Source of the DNA: Massilia terrae
GTDB taxonomy: Bacteria > Pseudomonadota > Gammaproteobacteria > Burkholderiales > Burkholderiaceae_D
Direction: 5' to 3'
DNA: 64,000 nucleotides
NCBI RefSeq assembly: GCF_024753145.1
Contig: NZ_JANUGU010000004.1
Location: forward strand, 420,040-484,039
The translations under genes and the position numbers were made by a program. Shown piece by piece: positions 39,314 to 49,667 of the stretch. Under the pieces are notes generated by a model. It was not told where the DNA came from, searched no databases, and was given only the letters and a program-made list of their open reading frames with translations. Within the stretch, counting starts at the first letter, position 1, and the number at the start of each line of letters is the position of its first letter.

Positions 39314-41103
39314 TTAGCCCCGGCGCCCGCGGCGCGGCAGGCCGTGCTCGGAGCCGCGCGGACCCTGGCCGCCACGGCGTCCGCCGCCGGTGCCACCGCC
39401 GAAACCAAAGGTGGTCTGCAGCGGATCCGGCTGGCGCGGGCGACCGCCATCGCCGCCACCGCCACCCGAGCGTTGCTGGCCGCCCTGGCCGCGGCCGCCG
39501 CCCTGTCCCGAGAACGGGTTGCCATTGCGATTGCCCTTGCCCGGCGCGTTGCGCGCGCCCGGCAGGTTCGACGATTGGTTCGTCCCGGCGCGCACCACCT
39601 GCGGGCCGAAGGGATCCACATTGCGGTTGGCGTCCGCGCGGTCCATGCGGTTGCCGTCGGCGCGGCGCGGATCCGGCTTCGGGCCGCCCTTGCCGGCCTG
39701 CTTGCCCTTGTCGGCCGAACCACCCTTCTTCTCGATGCCGACCGCGCCCATCAGCGCGCGCACCTCGTGCTCGTCGAGCTCGTCCCAGCGTCCGCGTTTC
39801 AGGCCGCTCGGCAGGGTCATCATGCCGTAGCGGGTACGGATCAGGCGCGACACGGTCAGGCCGACTTCTTCGAACATGCGGCGCACCTCGCGGTTGCGGC
39901 CTTCGCCGATCACCACGCGGTACCACCGGTTGACGCCTTCGCCGCCGCCGTCCTGCACCTTGCTGAAGGCGGCCAGGCCGTCATCCAGCTCGACGCCGGC
40001 CAGCAGTTTCTGGCGCATGCCTTCTTCCAGCTCGCCCAAGGTGCGCACCGCGTATTCGCGCTCGATGTTGTAGCGCGGGTGCATCAGGCGGTTGGCGAGG
40101 TCGCCGGAGGTCGTGAACAGCAGCAGTCCCTCGGTGTTGAAGTCGAGGCGGCCGACGGCCAGCCATTTGCCGGTCTTCATGGTCGGCAGGCGGTCGAACA
40201 CCGACGGACGGCCTTCCGGATCGTCATGGCTGACGATTTCGCCGGCCTGCTTGTGGTACACCAGGACGCGCGGCGGCTTGTTGCTGGCCTTGCGCTGCAC
40301 CAGCTTGCCGTTGATGCGCACGGCGTCGGTCGGCAGGATGCGCTGGCCGATGTGGGCCGGCTCGCCATTGACCGACACGCGGCCGGCGATGATCAGTTCT
40401 TCCATGTCGCGGCGCGAGCCGAGGCCGGCTTCGGCCAGCACCTTGTGCAGCTTGGGCGCGTCGTCCTCGGCGGTCAGGTCGCGGCGCGCCTTGGCCTTCT
40501 GCTGGCTACGGCCGCCTTCGCTGGCGTCGAATTCATCGGAGGTGACAAACGAGAACACGGCGTCGGCCGCATTGCCCTTGCCCTGCGGCTGGCCGCCCTT
40601 GGCAGCTTGCTGGTTGCCTTGCTTGTGCTTGCCCTGCTTTTGTTTGCCGTGCTTGTGCTTGCCCTGCTTTTGCCTGCCCTGCGGCTGCTCGGGCATCGCT
40701 TCGCGGACCGGCTCGGCGGCGATGGCGGCGGGCTGCTGCTCGGCTTCGGCCGGCTGCACGCGCGGTTGGGCCGTGGCGCGGGCCTGGCGCTGCTCGCGCA
40801 TCTGGCGCGGGCCGCGCGCCTTGCGCTGGCCTTCCGGCGCGGGAGCCGCTTCCGCGGGCGCTGCCGCAGGAGCCGGAGCTGCCACGGCCGGCGCGGGTGC
40901 CGGCGCCGGCTCGGCGGCTTCGGCCTTCGGCGCGGCGGCCTTGCGGGTGCGCTTCGGCTTGGCGGCCGGCTGCTCGCCCTCGGGCTGCGCGGCGGCCTGC
41001 GCCTGCTCGCCTTCCGGCTTGGCCGCGCGCGGGCGGCGCTTCGGCTTGGCCGCGGCTTCCGTGCCCGCGTCCGCGCCAGTGGTCTCGGTGATTTCTGGAT
41101 TCA

Positions 41104-41107
<4 letters not shown>
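39314..41107 (-). CDS. rluB: 23S rRNA pseudouridine synthase B with long low-complexity ends
   Basis: The catalytic core lies between about residues 215 and 455 of 597: an S4 RNA-binding domain ([20 protein letters not shown]) and the synthase domain with the catalytic aspartate in [18 protein letters not shown], plus [20 protein letters not shown]. RluB modifies U2605 of 23S rRNA. The N-terminal 200 residues are rich in A, P, E, K and R and include a tandem basic repeat ([17 protein letters not shown]). The C-terminal 140 residues are glycine-, arginine- and asparagine-rich. Both extensions are probably disordered RNA-binding tails. The start overlaps the scpB stop (ATGA). Confidence 0.94.
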
Positions 41108-41835
<728 letters not shown>

Positions 41836-42202
41836 CGGTGTCGTCAGCGGGTCAATGCAATACAGGTGCAAAGAAAATATCAAACAAAAACCAGCTTAAC
41901 GGCGACCGGCGGTCCTGGCGACAGGCACGCGGCGAAGTGATGCTGCACGTTGAAACTGGATTTCCTGGCCCGGCCTGGACGCCGGACGCTGGCGCCGGGA
42001 TATGGCCCCGGCCACTTGGCAGTTCAGCCAGGCTGGCTGCACGCCCTTGATTTTCAAGTGAAACGAGGCCCGGGTGCGACAGGCAGGCCAGGCTGCGACG
42101 GCGCAGGGTGCGAGCGAACGACACCGTTTCATCCAACTGGCGGCCATTGTAACCGATAAAACGCGCCAATGGACAAGCGCGCCACGGATGGAACGCGCGG
42201 GC
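41836..42202. other. Intergenic region between scpB and glk, no gene seen
   Basis: Apart from shadow frames I see no gene, tRNA, terminator or repeat in these 367 bases. The part next to scpB (41860-41900) is A-rich, with AAAGAAAATATCAAACAAAA, and probably holds the scpB promoter region. Confidence 0.5.
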
Positions 42203-43225
42203 TCAGGCGCCCAGCTGTTCGGCCAGGATCGCGGAGACCCCGATGAAGGCCGGATACGGCGCCGTGATGACCCAGGTCGGCACCTGCGCCAGGTAGTCGG
42301 CGAAGCGGCCCTTGGCCTCGAAGCGCTGGCGGAAGCAGGAGCGGTCGAAGCGCTCGCCCAGGCGCGGCACGATGCCGCCGCCGATATAGATGCCGCCCTG
42401 CGCACCCAGCGTCACCGCCAGGTTGGCGGCCACGGTGCCGAGCATGCCGCAGAAAACTTCCAGCACCTCGTCGCACAGCGCGCACTCGCCGGCCAGCGCG
42501 CGGCGCGAGATTTCCGGCGCCGACAGCGCCTCGGCCTGCTCCATGCCGGCGGCGTGCGCCAGCGCGCGGTAGATCAGCTCGACGCCGGCGCCGGACAGCA
42601 GGCGCTCGGCCGAGACGTGCTCGAATTCGCCCCACGCGTATTGCAGGATCGCGAGCTCGCGCGCGTTGGCGGGCGAAAAGGTCACGTGGCCGCCCTCGCT
42701 TTGCAGCGCGGTGTAGCCGGCGCCGTTCGGGATCAGGCCCGACACGCCCAGGCCGGTGCCGGCGCCGATCAGGCCGAGCGCGGCTTGGGGACGCGCGGTG
42801 CCGCCGCCGACCTGGTGCTTGTGCTCCGGCGCCAGGTGCGGCAAGGCGCGCGCCAGCGCGTAGAAATCATTGACCACCACCAGCGTGTCGAACCCGCAGG
42901 CGGCGCGTAGTTCCGCTACGGAGAACTCCCAATGGTGGTTGGTCATGCGGACAATGTCCCCATCGACCGGGTTGGCGATCGCGATCGCGGCATGGCGCAC
43001 GGCGCCGGCGGCCGCCACCTGCGGCAGCGCCAGATAGGCGCGCAGGGCGTCGGCCAGGGTGGCATAGGCCTCGCAAGCCAGCACTTCGATCTGCTCGATG
43101 TGCCCGGACGCCAGTTGCAGCGCGAAACGGGCATTGGTCCCCCCGATGTCGGCCAGCAGTCGCGGGCCATCGGCACGCGGGGAAGCGGATTGCTGGGACG
43201 GAACGTTGTGGGTAGAGACGATCAT
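42203..43225 (-). CDS. glk: Glucokinase
   Basis: The 340-residue ROK-related hexokinase phosphorylates glucose with ATP. The phosphate-binding motif is LLADIGGTNARFALQL near the N-terminus. IGAGTGLGVSGLIPNG forms the second phosphate loop and SEGGHVTF the glucose site (glutamate and histidine). The phrase GGIYIGGGIVPRLGERFDRS matches the bacterial Glk group. The ATG at 43225 is preferred because AGG lies six bases upstream; the frame opens ten codons earlier. It is a single gene followed by no clear terminator. Confidence 0.95.
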   Translation of the reverse strand: MIVSTHNVPSQQSASPRADGPRLLADIGGTNARFALQLASGHIEQIEVLACEAYATLADALRAYLALPQVAAAGAVRHAAIAIANPVDGDIVRMTNHHWEFSVAELRAACGFDTLVVVNDFYALARALPHLAPEHKHQVGGGTARPQAALGLIGAGTGLGVSGLIPNGAGYTALQSEGGHVTFSPANARELAILQYAWGEFEHVSAERLLSGAGVELIYRALAHAAGMEQAEALSAPEISRRALAGECALCDEVLEVFCGMLGTVAANLAVTLGAQGGIYIGGGIVPRLGERFDRSCFRQRFEAKGRFADYLAQVPTWVITAPYPAFIGVSAILAEQLGA

Positions 43226-43358
43226 GGGAAACCTGCATATGGAACAGGTTCCCACTTTAAAGGATTGATTAACCCAAACGCAAGTAATTTGTAGTTTAGG
43301 TACAGAGTTTAGTATCTAAACGTCGCAAATTGTCTGAAGCTTGCCCGCGAAAAAGTAG

Positions 43359-44336
43359 TCAAGCTACCTGATTCGGGGTTCCAGCCTGTACGCAGCCGCA
43401 GTTGCCGGGCTGAGCCGCCGGAGCGCCCGCATGCGCGTTCCAGGCATCCAGGCCGCCCTTCAGCGGCCGGGCGCGGTGGAAACCGTTGGCCAGGAACTCT
43501 TTGGCGACCTGGGCGGCCGTGATGTCGTTCGGACAGCTGCAATACACAACGATGTGGCGGTCCTTGTCGAGCGAGGCCATCAGCTCGTCCTGCTTGCCGT
43601 CGAAATACACCAGCGCGCCCGGGATAGAGGCATCGAGCTGGCGCGCCGTGATGCCGCGGGCGTCGACGATCACCGGGTCGTGGCCGCCGTCGATCAGCGC
43701 CTTCAGCTCGTCGACGCTGATGCGCGGCACGCCCAGCTGGCGCAGCAGGCGGCGGCGCTCGAGATACTTGTACAGCACGAACAGGATGAGCAGGCCCAGC
43801 AGCACCTGGAGCGCGCGGGAGCCCATGCTTTCGAAGATATCCAGCACGTCGTCGACGCTGTTGTGGAAGACCGCGCCCAGGCCGAGGCCGACGCCGCTCC
43901 ATAGCAGGCCGCCGGCCACTGACAGCCACAGGAAGCGCGCGGTGGAGGTGCCGAGGGCGCCGGCGATCGGCGGCGCGACCGTGTTGAAGCCGGGAATGAA
44001 CTTGGCCACCACCAGCGACTTGGGGCCGAAACGGTTGAAATTGTCCTCGGTCTGGCTGACGCAGGAATCGGGCGACAGCGAGATGCGGCACAGCAGGCGC
44101 AGGATGCGCTTGCCGTAGTAGCGGCCGGCGCGGAACCAGAAATAATCGCTGGCGAGGCAGGCCAGCACGCTCGCCAGCAGGCACAGCGCCCAGTTGGCGT
44201 GGCCGTCCCGCGCCAGCGCGCCGGCGACGATCAGCACCGGGAAGGCGGGAATCGGCAAGCCGATCTGTTCGACCAGGACGATGCCGAACACGAGCAGCAG
44301 GCCGTAGGTCTGGACGAGGTGGGCGAGGTGGGACAT
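43359..44336 (-). CDS. DedA-family membrane protein fused to a rhodanese domain
   Basis: Residues 1-190 are a DedA/VTT membrane domain with EQIGLPIPAFPVLIVAGALA, the re-entrant region FWFRAGRYYGKRIL and KFIPGFNTVAPPIAGALG. DedA proteins take part in polyprenyl- and phospholipid flipping. Residues 205-300 form a rhodanese domain, RISVDELKALIDGGHDPVIV, with the probable active-site cysteine C266 in HIVVYCSCPNDITAAQVA. The membrane topology should place the rhodanese on the cytoplasmic side. The last 20 residues contain a CGC motif. The fusion suggests a membrane step linked to sulfur transfer or thiol redox state, but the substrate is unknown. Confidence 0.9.
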   Translation of the reverse strand: MSHLAHLVQTYGLLLVFGIVLVEQIGLPIPAFPVLIVAGALARDGHANWALCLLASVLACLASDYFWFRAGRYYGKRILRLLCRISLSPDSCVSQTEDNFNRFGPKSLVVAKFIPGFNTVAPPIAGALGTSTARFLWLSVAGGLLWSGVGLGLGAVFHNSVDDVLDIFESMGSRALQVLLGLLILFVLYKYLERRRLLRQLGVPRISVDELKALIDGGHDPVIVDARGITARQLDASIPGALVYFDGKQDELMASLDKDRHIVVYCSCPNDITAAQVAKEFLANGFHRARPLKGGLDAWNAHAGAPAAQPGNCGCVQAGTPNQVA

Positions 44337-44403
44337 TGGAGAATGGTAGCCGAAATGGCGAACACGCGCTCGCCGTAAGCGCTGTCCGTCACCAAAAAGA
44401 GAA

Positions 44404-44433
44404 CGCCGTTCCCGCGCAGGCTGGAACGACGGT
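44404..44433. repeat. REP-like palindromic repeat (diverged copy)
   Basis: GCCGTTCCCGCGCAGGCTGG followed by AACGACGG. One arm differs from the family consensus, which weakens the stem. It lies between two genes on the minus strand. Confidence 0.65.
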
Positions 44434-44443
44434 AAAAAAACTG

Positions 44444-46123
44444 TTATGCCCCGCGCGGAATCGCAGCCAGCAGCTGGCGCGTGTACGGCTGCTGCGGATT
44501 ACGATACAGCTCGTCCGAATCGTTCAGCTCGACCACACTGCCGTGATGCATCACCATCACCTGGTCGGAGATGTACTTCACCACCGACAGGTCGTGCGAG
44601 ATGAAGATGTAGCTCATCTTGTACTCGTCCTGCAAATCCTGCAGCAAGTTGAGCACCTGGGCCTGCACCGACACGTCCAGCGCCGACACCGACTCGTCGC
44701 AGACCAAAATCTCCGGCTTCATGGTCAGGCAGCGCGCGATCGCGATGCGCTGCCGCTGGCCGCCGGAAAACTCGTGCGGATAGCGGTGGAAGGCCTGCTC
44801 CGGCAGCCCCACCCGCTTGAGCAGGTAGTGCGCCATCTCGACCCGTTCGCGGTCGTTGGCGCCGATCTTGTGGATGCGCATCGGCTCCAGCAGGATCTGC
44901 CCGACCGTGAAGCGCGGATTGAGCGAGGCGTATGGGTTCTGGAAGATGATCTGGATGCGCCGCTTGTAAGCCTGGAATTCGCGCTCGTCCATCGCCAGCA
45001 GGTCGCGGCCCTCGAACAGGGCGCTGCCGCCGGTGGCGCGATGCAGGCGCAGCAGCGTCAGGCCGACCGTGGTCTTGCCCGACCCCGATTCGCCGACCAC
45101 GCCCAGCGTCTTGCCGCGCGCGAGCGTGAACGACACGTCCTTCACCGCCTTGAATTCGCGCTTGCCGAACAGGCCCTCGCGCAGCCAGAAGCTCTTGGCC
45201 AGGTTGCGCACCTCCAGCACCTTGTCGTCGCCCGGCGTGTAGCCGCGTTCGCGCTGCGGCAGCGCGATGCCCGGCGCCGCGCTGCCGTTCAGGTAGTCGT
45301 CGATCACCGGCAGCCGCACGGGACGCTCGTCCAGCTTCGGCCGGCAGTGCAGCAGCGCACGCGTGTAGGCGTCGCGCGGTTCGCCGAACACCTGCGCCGC
45401 CTCGCCCTCCTCGCGCACCTCGCCGTGGCGCATCACGATCACGCGGTCGGCGATCTCGCCCACCAGGCCGAGGTCGTGGGTGATGAACAGCACCGACATC
45501 TGCAGGCGCTTTTGCAGCCGCGCGATCAGCTCCATGATCTGCTTCTGGATGGTGACGTCGAGCGCGGTGGTCGGCTCGTCCGCGATCAGCAGCTTGGGCT
45601 CGCAGGCGATCGCCATCGCGATCATCACGCGTTGCTGCTGGCCGCCGGACATCTGGCTCGGATAGGCGTCGATCTTGTCGGCCGGGTCGGGGATGCCGAC
45701 CTCCTCCAGCAGCTCCAGCGTACGGGCGCGCGCCTGGCGCGCGCTCATGCCCATGTGCCGGCGCAGCACCTCGCCGATCTGGAAGCCGACCGTGAACACC
45801 GGGTTCAGCGAAGACATCGGCTCCTGGAAGATCATCGAGATGTCCTTGCCGCACAGCGCGCGGCGCTCGCGCGTGGACAGGCCGAGCACTTCGCGGCCGT
45901 CAAACAGGATCGAGGAGCGCGGATCGATGATCGTGGTTTCCGGCGGCAGCAGGCCCATCACCGCCAGCGAGCTGACCGACTTGCCGCTGCCCGATTCGCC
46001 CACCAGCGCCACCGTCGCATTGCGCGGCACCACGAACGAAATGCCCTTCACCGCTTCGAAGGTGGTCTTCTTGTCGACCTTGAACGACACGCGCAGATCG
46101 CGCACCTGCAGCAGCGCCGTCAT
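44444..46123 (-). CDS. Dipeptide/oligopeptide-type ABC transporter, fused double ATPase
   Basis: The 559-residue protein contains two complete ABC ATPase domains. The first has Walker [16 protein letters not shown], signature MSGGQQQR and Walker [13 protein letters not shown]. The second has [22 protein letters not shown] and [12 protein letters not shown]. Each is of the DppD/DppF type, and the fused layout is that of YejF or GsiA. It energises import of peptides or related compounds through the two permeases encoded upstream. Its ATG overlaps the permease stop as ATGA. The frame is open well upstream only as a shadow of the permease gene. Confidence 0.93.
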   Translation of the reverse strand: MTALLQVRDLRVSFKVDKKTTFEAVKGISFVVPRNATVALVGESGSGKSVSSLAVMGLLPPETTIIDPRSSILFDGREVLGLSTRERRALCGKDISMIFQEPMSSLNPVFTVGFQIGEVLRRHMGMSARQARARTLELLEEVGIPDPADKIDAYPSQMSGGQQQRVMIAMAIACEPKLLIADEPTTALDVTIQKQIMELIARLQKRLQMSVLFITHDLGLVGEIADRVIVMRHGEVREEGEAAQVFGEPRDAYTRALLHCRPKLDERPVRLPVIDDYLNGSAAPGIALPQRERGYTPGDDKVLEVRNLAKSFWLREGLFGKREFKAVKDVSFTLARGKTLGVVGESGSGKTTVGLTLLRLHRATGGSALFEGRDLLAMDEREFQAYKRRIQIIFQNPYASLNPRFTVGQILLEPMRIHKIGANDRERVEMAHYLLKRVGLPEQAFHRYPHEFSGGQRQRIAIARCLTMKPEILVCDESVSALDVSVQAQVLNLLQDLQDEYKMSYIFISHDLSVVKYISDQVMVMHHGSVVELNDSDELYRNPQQPYTRQLLAAIPRGA

Positions 46124-47154
46124 GCCTTCACCTTCGGGTCGAGCGCGTCGCGCAAGGCGTCGGCGAACAGCGAGAACGCGGTGACCAGCAGCGCCATGCT
46201 GCTCGCGGCCGCGGCCAGCTGCCACCATTTGCCGAGTATGAGTTCGTTCTGCGCCTCGTTGAGCATGGTGCCCCACGAGACCGAGCCGACCGGCACGCCG
46301 AAGCCGAGGAAGGACAAGATCACTTCCGCCTTGATGAAGCCGACCACCAGGATCGACATCTGCACCAGCGCCACGTGCGACACATTGGGGAAGATGTGGC
46401 CGAACATCTTGCGCCAGCTGGAGGCGCCGATGGCGTCGGCCGCCATCACGTATTCGCGCGCCTTGTGCTTGATGTACTCGGCGCGGATCAGGCGGTACGG
46501 CCCGGTCCAGCCGGTCAGGCCCAGGATCAGCACGATGGTCAGCACGCCCTTCTGCTGCAGCACCGCGGCCACGGTCAGGATCATCAGGATCGACGGGATC
46601 GAGGTGAACACGCTGTAGAACCAATTGAACACGTCGTCCACCACGCCGCCGTAGAAGCCGGAGACGGCGCCGAACAGCGTCCCCAGCGACACCGCGACCA
46701 GCGCCGCCACCAGCCCGACCACCAGCGAGGTCTGGCTGCCCTTGATGGTCTTCTTGATGATGTCGTGGCCCCATTTGTCGGCCCCGAAGGGCAAGGTCGC
46801 GCGGCGCGTGTGCTGCGCCGCCGGGCCGAGCTTGTCGAGCTGCGCGCGCAGTTCGCGGATTTCCGGCGCCAGCGGGTCGAAGGCGTTGTCCGGCACCGGC
46901 GCGGCGGCCGCGGCTTGCGCGGCCTGCAGGCTGGCGTCGGGGCCCATGAAGGTGGGCGGCGCATAGTTGACGCCGACTTCGTTTTCCCAGTCGGATGCGA
47001 CCAGGCCGGCGGCCGACAAGGTCGCCATCAGGATGAAGGCCACCACCACCGCCAGCGCGGCCATCGCCAGCCGGTCGGCGCGCAGGCGGCGCCAGGCCAG
47101 GGTCCACAGGCCGGGCGAGCCGGCGTGGGCATTCAGGACAGGCATTCCGCTCAT
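46120..47154 (-). CDS. ABC transporter permease, DppC/YejE type
   Basis: The 344-residue inner-membrane protein has an N-terminal helix (RLAMAALAVVVAFILMATLS) and a periplasmic insertion rich in A and Q (about 55-120). The binding-protein-dependent transport domain follows with five further helices. The EAA loop that contacts the ATPase is REYVMAADAIGASSWRKMFG. The start is taken at the ATG that overlaps the stop of the preceding permease (ATGA), giving MSGMPVLNAHAGSP. Second of three genes in one unit. Confidence 0.92.
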   Translation of the reverse strand: MSGMPVLNAHAGSPGLWTLAWRRLRADRLAMAALAVVVAFILMATLSAAGLVASDWENEVGVNYAPPTFMGPDASLQAAQAAAAAPVPDNAFDPLAPEIRELRAQLDKLGPAAQHTRRATLPFGADKWGHDIIKKTIKGSQTSLVVGLVAALVAVSLGTLFGAVSGFYGGVVDDVFNWFYSVFTSIPSILMILTVAAVLQQKGVLTIVLILGLTGWTGPYRLIRAEYIKHKAREYVMAADAIGASSWRKMFGHIFPNVSHVALVQMSILVVGFIKAEVILSFLGFGVPVGSVSWGTMLNEAQNELILGKWWQLAAAASSMALLVTAFSLFADALRDALDPKVKA

Positions 47155-48089
47155 TTCAGCTGCACCCTCGGGTCGACCGCCTGGTACATCAGGTCGGCCA
47201 GCAGGTTGAACACCATGGTCGCGACGGCTACGTAGACCGTGATCGCCTTGATCACCGGGAAGTCGCTGCGCTCGACCGCGAGGATCACTTCGCGCCCGAT
47301 GCCGGGAATGCCGAAGAAGCGTTCGAGCAGGAAGGCGCCGATCAGCAGCGCCGGCAGGTTCGACATGACGTAGGTAATGATGGGAATCGCGGCGTTGCGC
47401 AGCACGTGCACCCACATCACGCGCCGTTCCGGCAGGCCCTTGGCGCGCGCGGTGCGCACATAGTCCTGGTTGACTTCATCGAGCACGAAGCTGCGGAACA
47501 GGCGCAGGGTCGGCGCGATCGACACCGCCAGGCCGATCAGGATCGGCAGCGTGGCGTAGCGCAGCAGGTTCTCGGTGAAGTGCTCCCCCCAGCCCTGCAC
47601 CGGGAACAGGCCCAGCTTGTAGGCGAACAAGTACTGGAACACGATGATGTAGACCAGGATCGAAATCGACATGCCGACCGTGCAGGCCACCATCACCATG
47701 CGGTCGGTGAGCGAACCGCGCACGAAGGCGATGGCCAGCGCCAGCGCGATGCCGAAGAAGGTTTCAAGCACCGTGAGCGGCACCAGCACCGTCAGCGACG
47801 GCCCGAGGCGGCTGGCGATGATGTGGGCAACCGGCTCGCCGGTGCTCCAGGCATTGCCGAAGTCGAAAGTGGCGATCTGCTTGATGAAGATCCACAGCTG
47901 CACGTAGTACGGCTCGTCGATGCCGAGCTGGCGGCGGATATTGGCGATCGCCTCGGCGTTGGCCATCTTGCCGGCCAACAGATAGGCCGGGTCGCCGCCC
48001 ACCCAGTTGAACAGTACGAACACCAGCAACACGACGCCCGCCATGGTCGGCACCATCTGCCAGAGCCGCCGGAGGATATAAGCAAACAT
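47151..48089 (-). CDS. ABC transporter permease, DppB/YejB type
   Basis: The 312-residue inner-membrane protein has six predicted helices beginning with FAYILRRLWQMVPTMAGVVL, a typical DppB opening. The EAA loop is DYVRTARAKGLPERRVMWVH and the C-terminal part contains ERFFGIPGIGREVILAV. The frame is open 49 codons further upstream but without family similarity, so the ATG at 48089 is used; its ribosome binding site is weak. First gene of the transporter unit. No periplasmic binding protein is encoded next to it. Confidence 0.92.
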   Translation of the reverse strand: MFAYILRRLWQMVPTMAGVVLLVFVLFNWVGGDPAYLLAGKMANAEAIANIRRQLGIDEPYYVQLWIFIKQIATFDFGNAWSTGEPVAHIIASRLGPSLTVLVPLTVLETFFGIALALAIAFVRGSLTDRMVMVACTVGMSISILVYIIVFQYLFAYKLGLFPVQGWGEHFTENLLRYATLPILIGLAVSIAPTLRLFRSFVLDEVNQDYVRTARAKGLPERRVMWVHVLRNAAIPIITYVMSNLPALLIGAFLLERFFGIPGIGREVILAVERSDFPVIKAITVYVAVATMVFNLLADLMYQAVDPRVQLK

Positions 48090-48232
48090 GAAGGAATACG
48101 CCGTCGGAAAGGCGTAACAATAACCGATATCGCTCGTCAGTTGACAGCAAAAAAGTGGGAACGACGACAGCCCATTAGGGCCGGGAATTGGTCGATAACA
48201 AAAACTCTTGTATGTACCAACAGACATCATGC

Positions 48233-48253
48233 ACAATGTCGGAGATACATTGT
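48233..48253. promoter_or_regulatory. Inverted repeat upstream of the ABC transporter genes
   Basis: ACAATGT and ACATTGT are exact reverse complements separated by seven bases. The site lies between the start of the transporter unit and the candidate small RNA, where an operator for divergent transcription would be expected. Confidence 0.35.
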
Positions 48254-48421
48254 GGCAAATGATTTTTTTGCTGCACTGCGATGTCCGGCCAGGCGCTTAT
48301 CCGGCGCCCAACCGGCCGTCGCCGCGGTTCTACCCTGGACTCGCGCAAGGTTGTTCGTTGGCTCCGGGGCCGGCGAATCGACTGGATGATTTGCCGCCGA
48401 CTAGTTCGGCGGCTTTTTTTT
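48240..48421 (+). ncRNA. Candidate small RNA ending in a strong terminator
   Basis: No protein gene fits this plus-strand stretch, yet it ends in a textbook terminator. Inside it GGCGC-TTATCC-GGCGCC forms a local hairpin, and CCGGCC (about 48312) can pair with GGCCGG (about 48369), enclosing a structured region of some 50 bases. A weak promoter (TTGTAT, 18 bases, CACAAT) lies near 48208-48238. It does not match 6S RNA, SRP RNA, tmRNA or RNase P RNA as I know them. The 5' end is uncertain. Confidence 0.4.
48393..48421 (+). terminator. Rho-independent terminator on the plus strand without a preceding gene
   Basis: The stem GCCGCCGA / TCGGCGGC with loop CTAGT is followed by eight T. On the other strand no T run follows, so it serves plus-strand transcription only. 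Confidence 0.85.
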
Positions 48422-48449
48422 GTGCGCTGTCTGCATCCGGTGCAAAAGA

Positions 48450-48486
48450 GATACCGTCGTTCCCGCGTGCGCGGGAACGACGTTAT
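48450..48486. repeat. REP-like palindromic repeat downstream of aroG
   Basis: ATACCGTCGTTCCCGCGTGC followed by GCGGGAACGACG. A complete, nearly perfect palindrome of the AT-richer flank subtype shared with the copy at 60761. Confidence 0.85.
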
Positions 48487-48504
48487 GATTTTTTGCGCTT
48501 GAGC

Positions 48505-49566
48505 TTACGCCTCTTCGCGCAGCCGGCGCTGGCGCACCGACGCGGCCAGGTCTTCCAGCACCTTCACGCTGGTGTCCCAGTCGATGCAGCCATCCGTGAC
48601 CGACTGCCCGTAGACCAGCTCCTTGCCGGGCACCAGGTCCTGGCGGCCGGCCACCAGGTGCGATTCGACCATCACGCCGACGATGCGCTCGTCGCCCGCC
48701 GCGATCTGGCGGCCGATGTCGGCGCATACCGGCACCTGGTTCTCCGGCTTCTTGCTGCTGTTGGCGTGCGAGGCGTCGATCATCAGGCGCGAGGCCAGGC
48801 CCATGGCCGATATCTGCTGGCAGGCCGCCTCCACGCTGGCGGCGTCATAGTTCGGCGTCTTGCCGCCGCGCAGGATGATGTGGCAGTCCTCGTTGCCGGA
48901 GGTGGACACGATCGCCGAGTGGCCGCCCTTGGTCACCGACAGGAAGTGGTGCGGCTGCGAGGCGGCCTTGATCGCTTCCACCGCGATCTTGATATTGCCG
49001 TCGGTGCCGTTCTTGAAACCGACCGGGCACGACAGGCCGGAGGCCAGCTCGCGGTGCACCTGCGACTCGGTGGTACGGGCGCCGATTGCACCCCAGCTGA
49101 TCAGGTCGGCGATGTACTGCGGGCTGATCACGTCGAGGAACTCGGTGCCGGCCGGCAGGCCCAGCTCGTTAATGTCGCGCAGCAGCTCGCGTGCCATGCG
49201 CAGGCCGTCGTTGATGCGGAAGCTGTTGTCCATGTACGGGTCGTTGATCAGGCCCTTCCAGCCGACCGTGGTGCGCGGTTTTTCGAAGTACACCCGCATG
49301 ATGATTTCCAGCTCGCCGGCGAAGCGGGTGCGCTGCTCGGCCAGGCGGCGCGCGTATTCCATCGCGGCCTTCGGATCATGGATCGAGCACGGGCCGATCA
49401 CCACCATCACGCGGTCGTCCTGGCCGTGCAGGATGCGATGCAGCGCCACGCGCGCATTGGCCGCGGTCTGCTCCGCCGCCGGGGACACGGCAAACTCGCG
49501 AATCAGGTGCGCGGGCGGTGTCAGTTCCTTCATTTCGCGGATGCGTAAGTCGTCGGTGCGTGGCAT
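48505..49566 (-). CDS. aroG: 3-deoxy-7-phosphoheptulonate synthase, class I (DAHP synthase)
   Basis: The 353-residue enzyme condenses phosphoenolpyruvate and erythrose 4-phosphate, the first step of aromatic amino acid synthesis. Conserved parts include MVVIGPCSIHDPKAAMEYAR (with the metal-binding cysteine), RVYFEKPRTTVGWKGLINDP, GARTTESQVHRELASGLSCP, VGFKNGTDGN and the histidine in MIDASHANSSK. Length and N-terminus fit the AroF/G/H group. The ATG at 49566 has GGAG seven bases upstream; the longer open frame runs into the leader terminator. Expression is probably controlled by the attenuator at 49592-49789 described in separate entries. A feedback-inhibiting amino acid cannot be assigned from sequence alone. 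Confidence 0.95.
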   Translation of the reverse strand: MPRTDDLRIREMKELTPPAHLIREFAVSPAAEQTAANARVALHRILHGQDDRVMVVIGPCSIHDPKAAMEYARRLAEQRTRFAGELEIIMRVYFEKPRTTVGWKGLINDPYMDNSFRINDGLRMARELLRDINELGLPAGTEFLDVISPQYIADLISWGAIGARTTESQVHRELASGLSCPVGFKNGTDGNIKIAVEAIKAASQPHHFLSVTKGGHSAIVSTSGNEDCHIILRGGKTPNYDAASVEAACQQISAMGLASRLMIDASHANSSKKPENQVPVCADIGRQIAAGDERIVGVMVESHLVAGRQDLVPGKELVYGQSVTDGCIDWDTSVKVLEDLAASVRQRRLREEA

Positions 49567-49591
49567 TGCTGTTCTCCGTGTTCTGGACAGT

Positions 49592-49625
49592 AAAAATGAA
49601 AAAACCGCCATCGCTGGCGGTTTTG
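49592..49625 (-). terminator. Attenuator terminator in the aroG leader
   Basis: On the minus strand AAAACCGCCA-GCGA-TGGCGGTTTT is followed by TTCATTTTTA. It lies 43 bases after the leader-peptide stop codon and 25 bases before aroG. GGCGG at 49680-49676, near the end of the leader peptide, can pair with the CCGCC of the ascending arm, giving the mutually exclusive antiterminator. Confidence 0.85.
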
Positions 49626-49667
49626 GAATTTTGTTCGGACTCGTTCTGCTGATGCGTGAACCTGCCG

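Noticed and set aside
48240..48421. 6S RNA, SRP RNA, tmRNA or RNase P RNA in the gap next to aroG
   Set aside because: None of the conserved sequence blocks of these RNAs that I know could be found.
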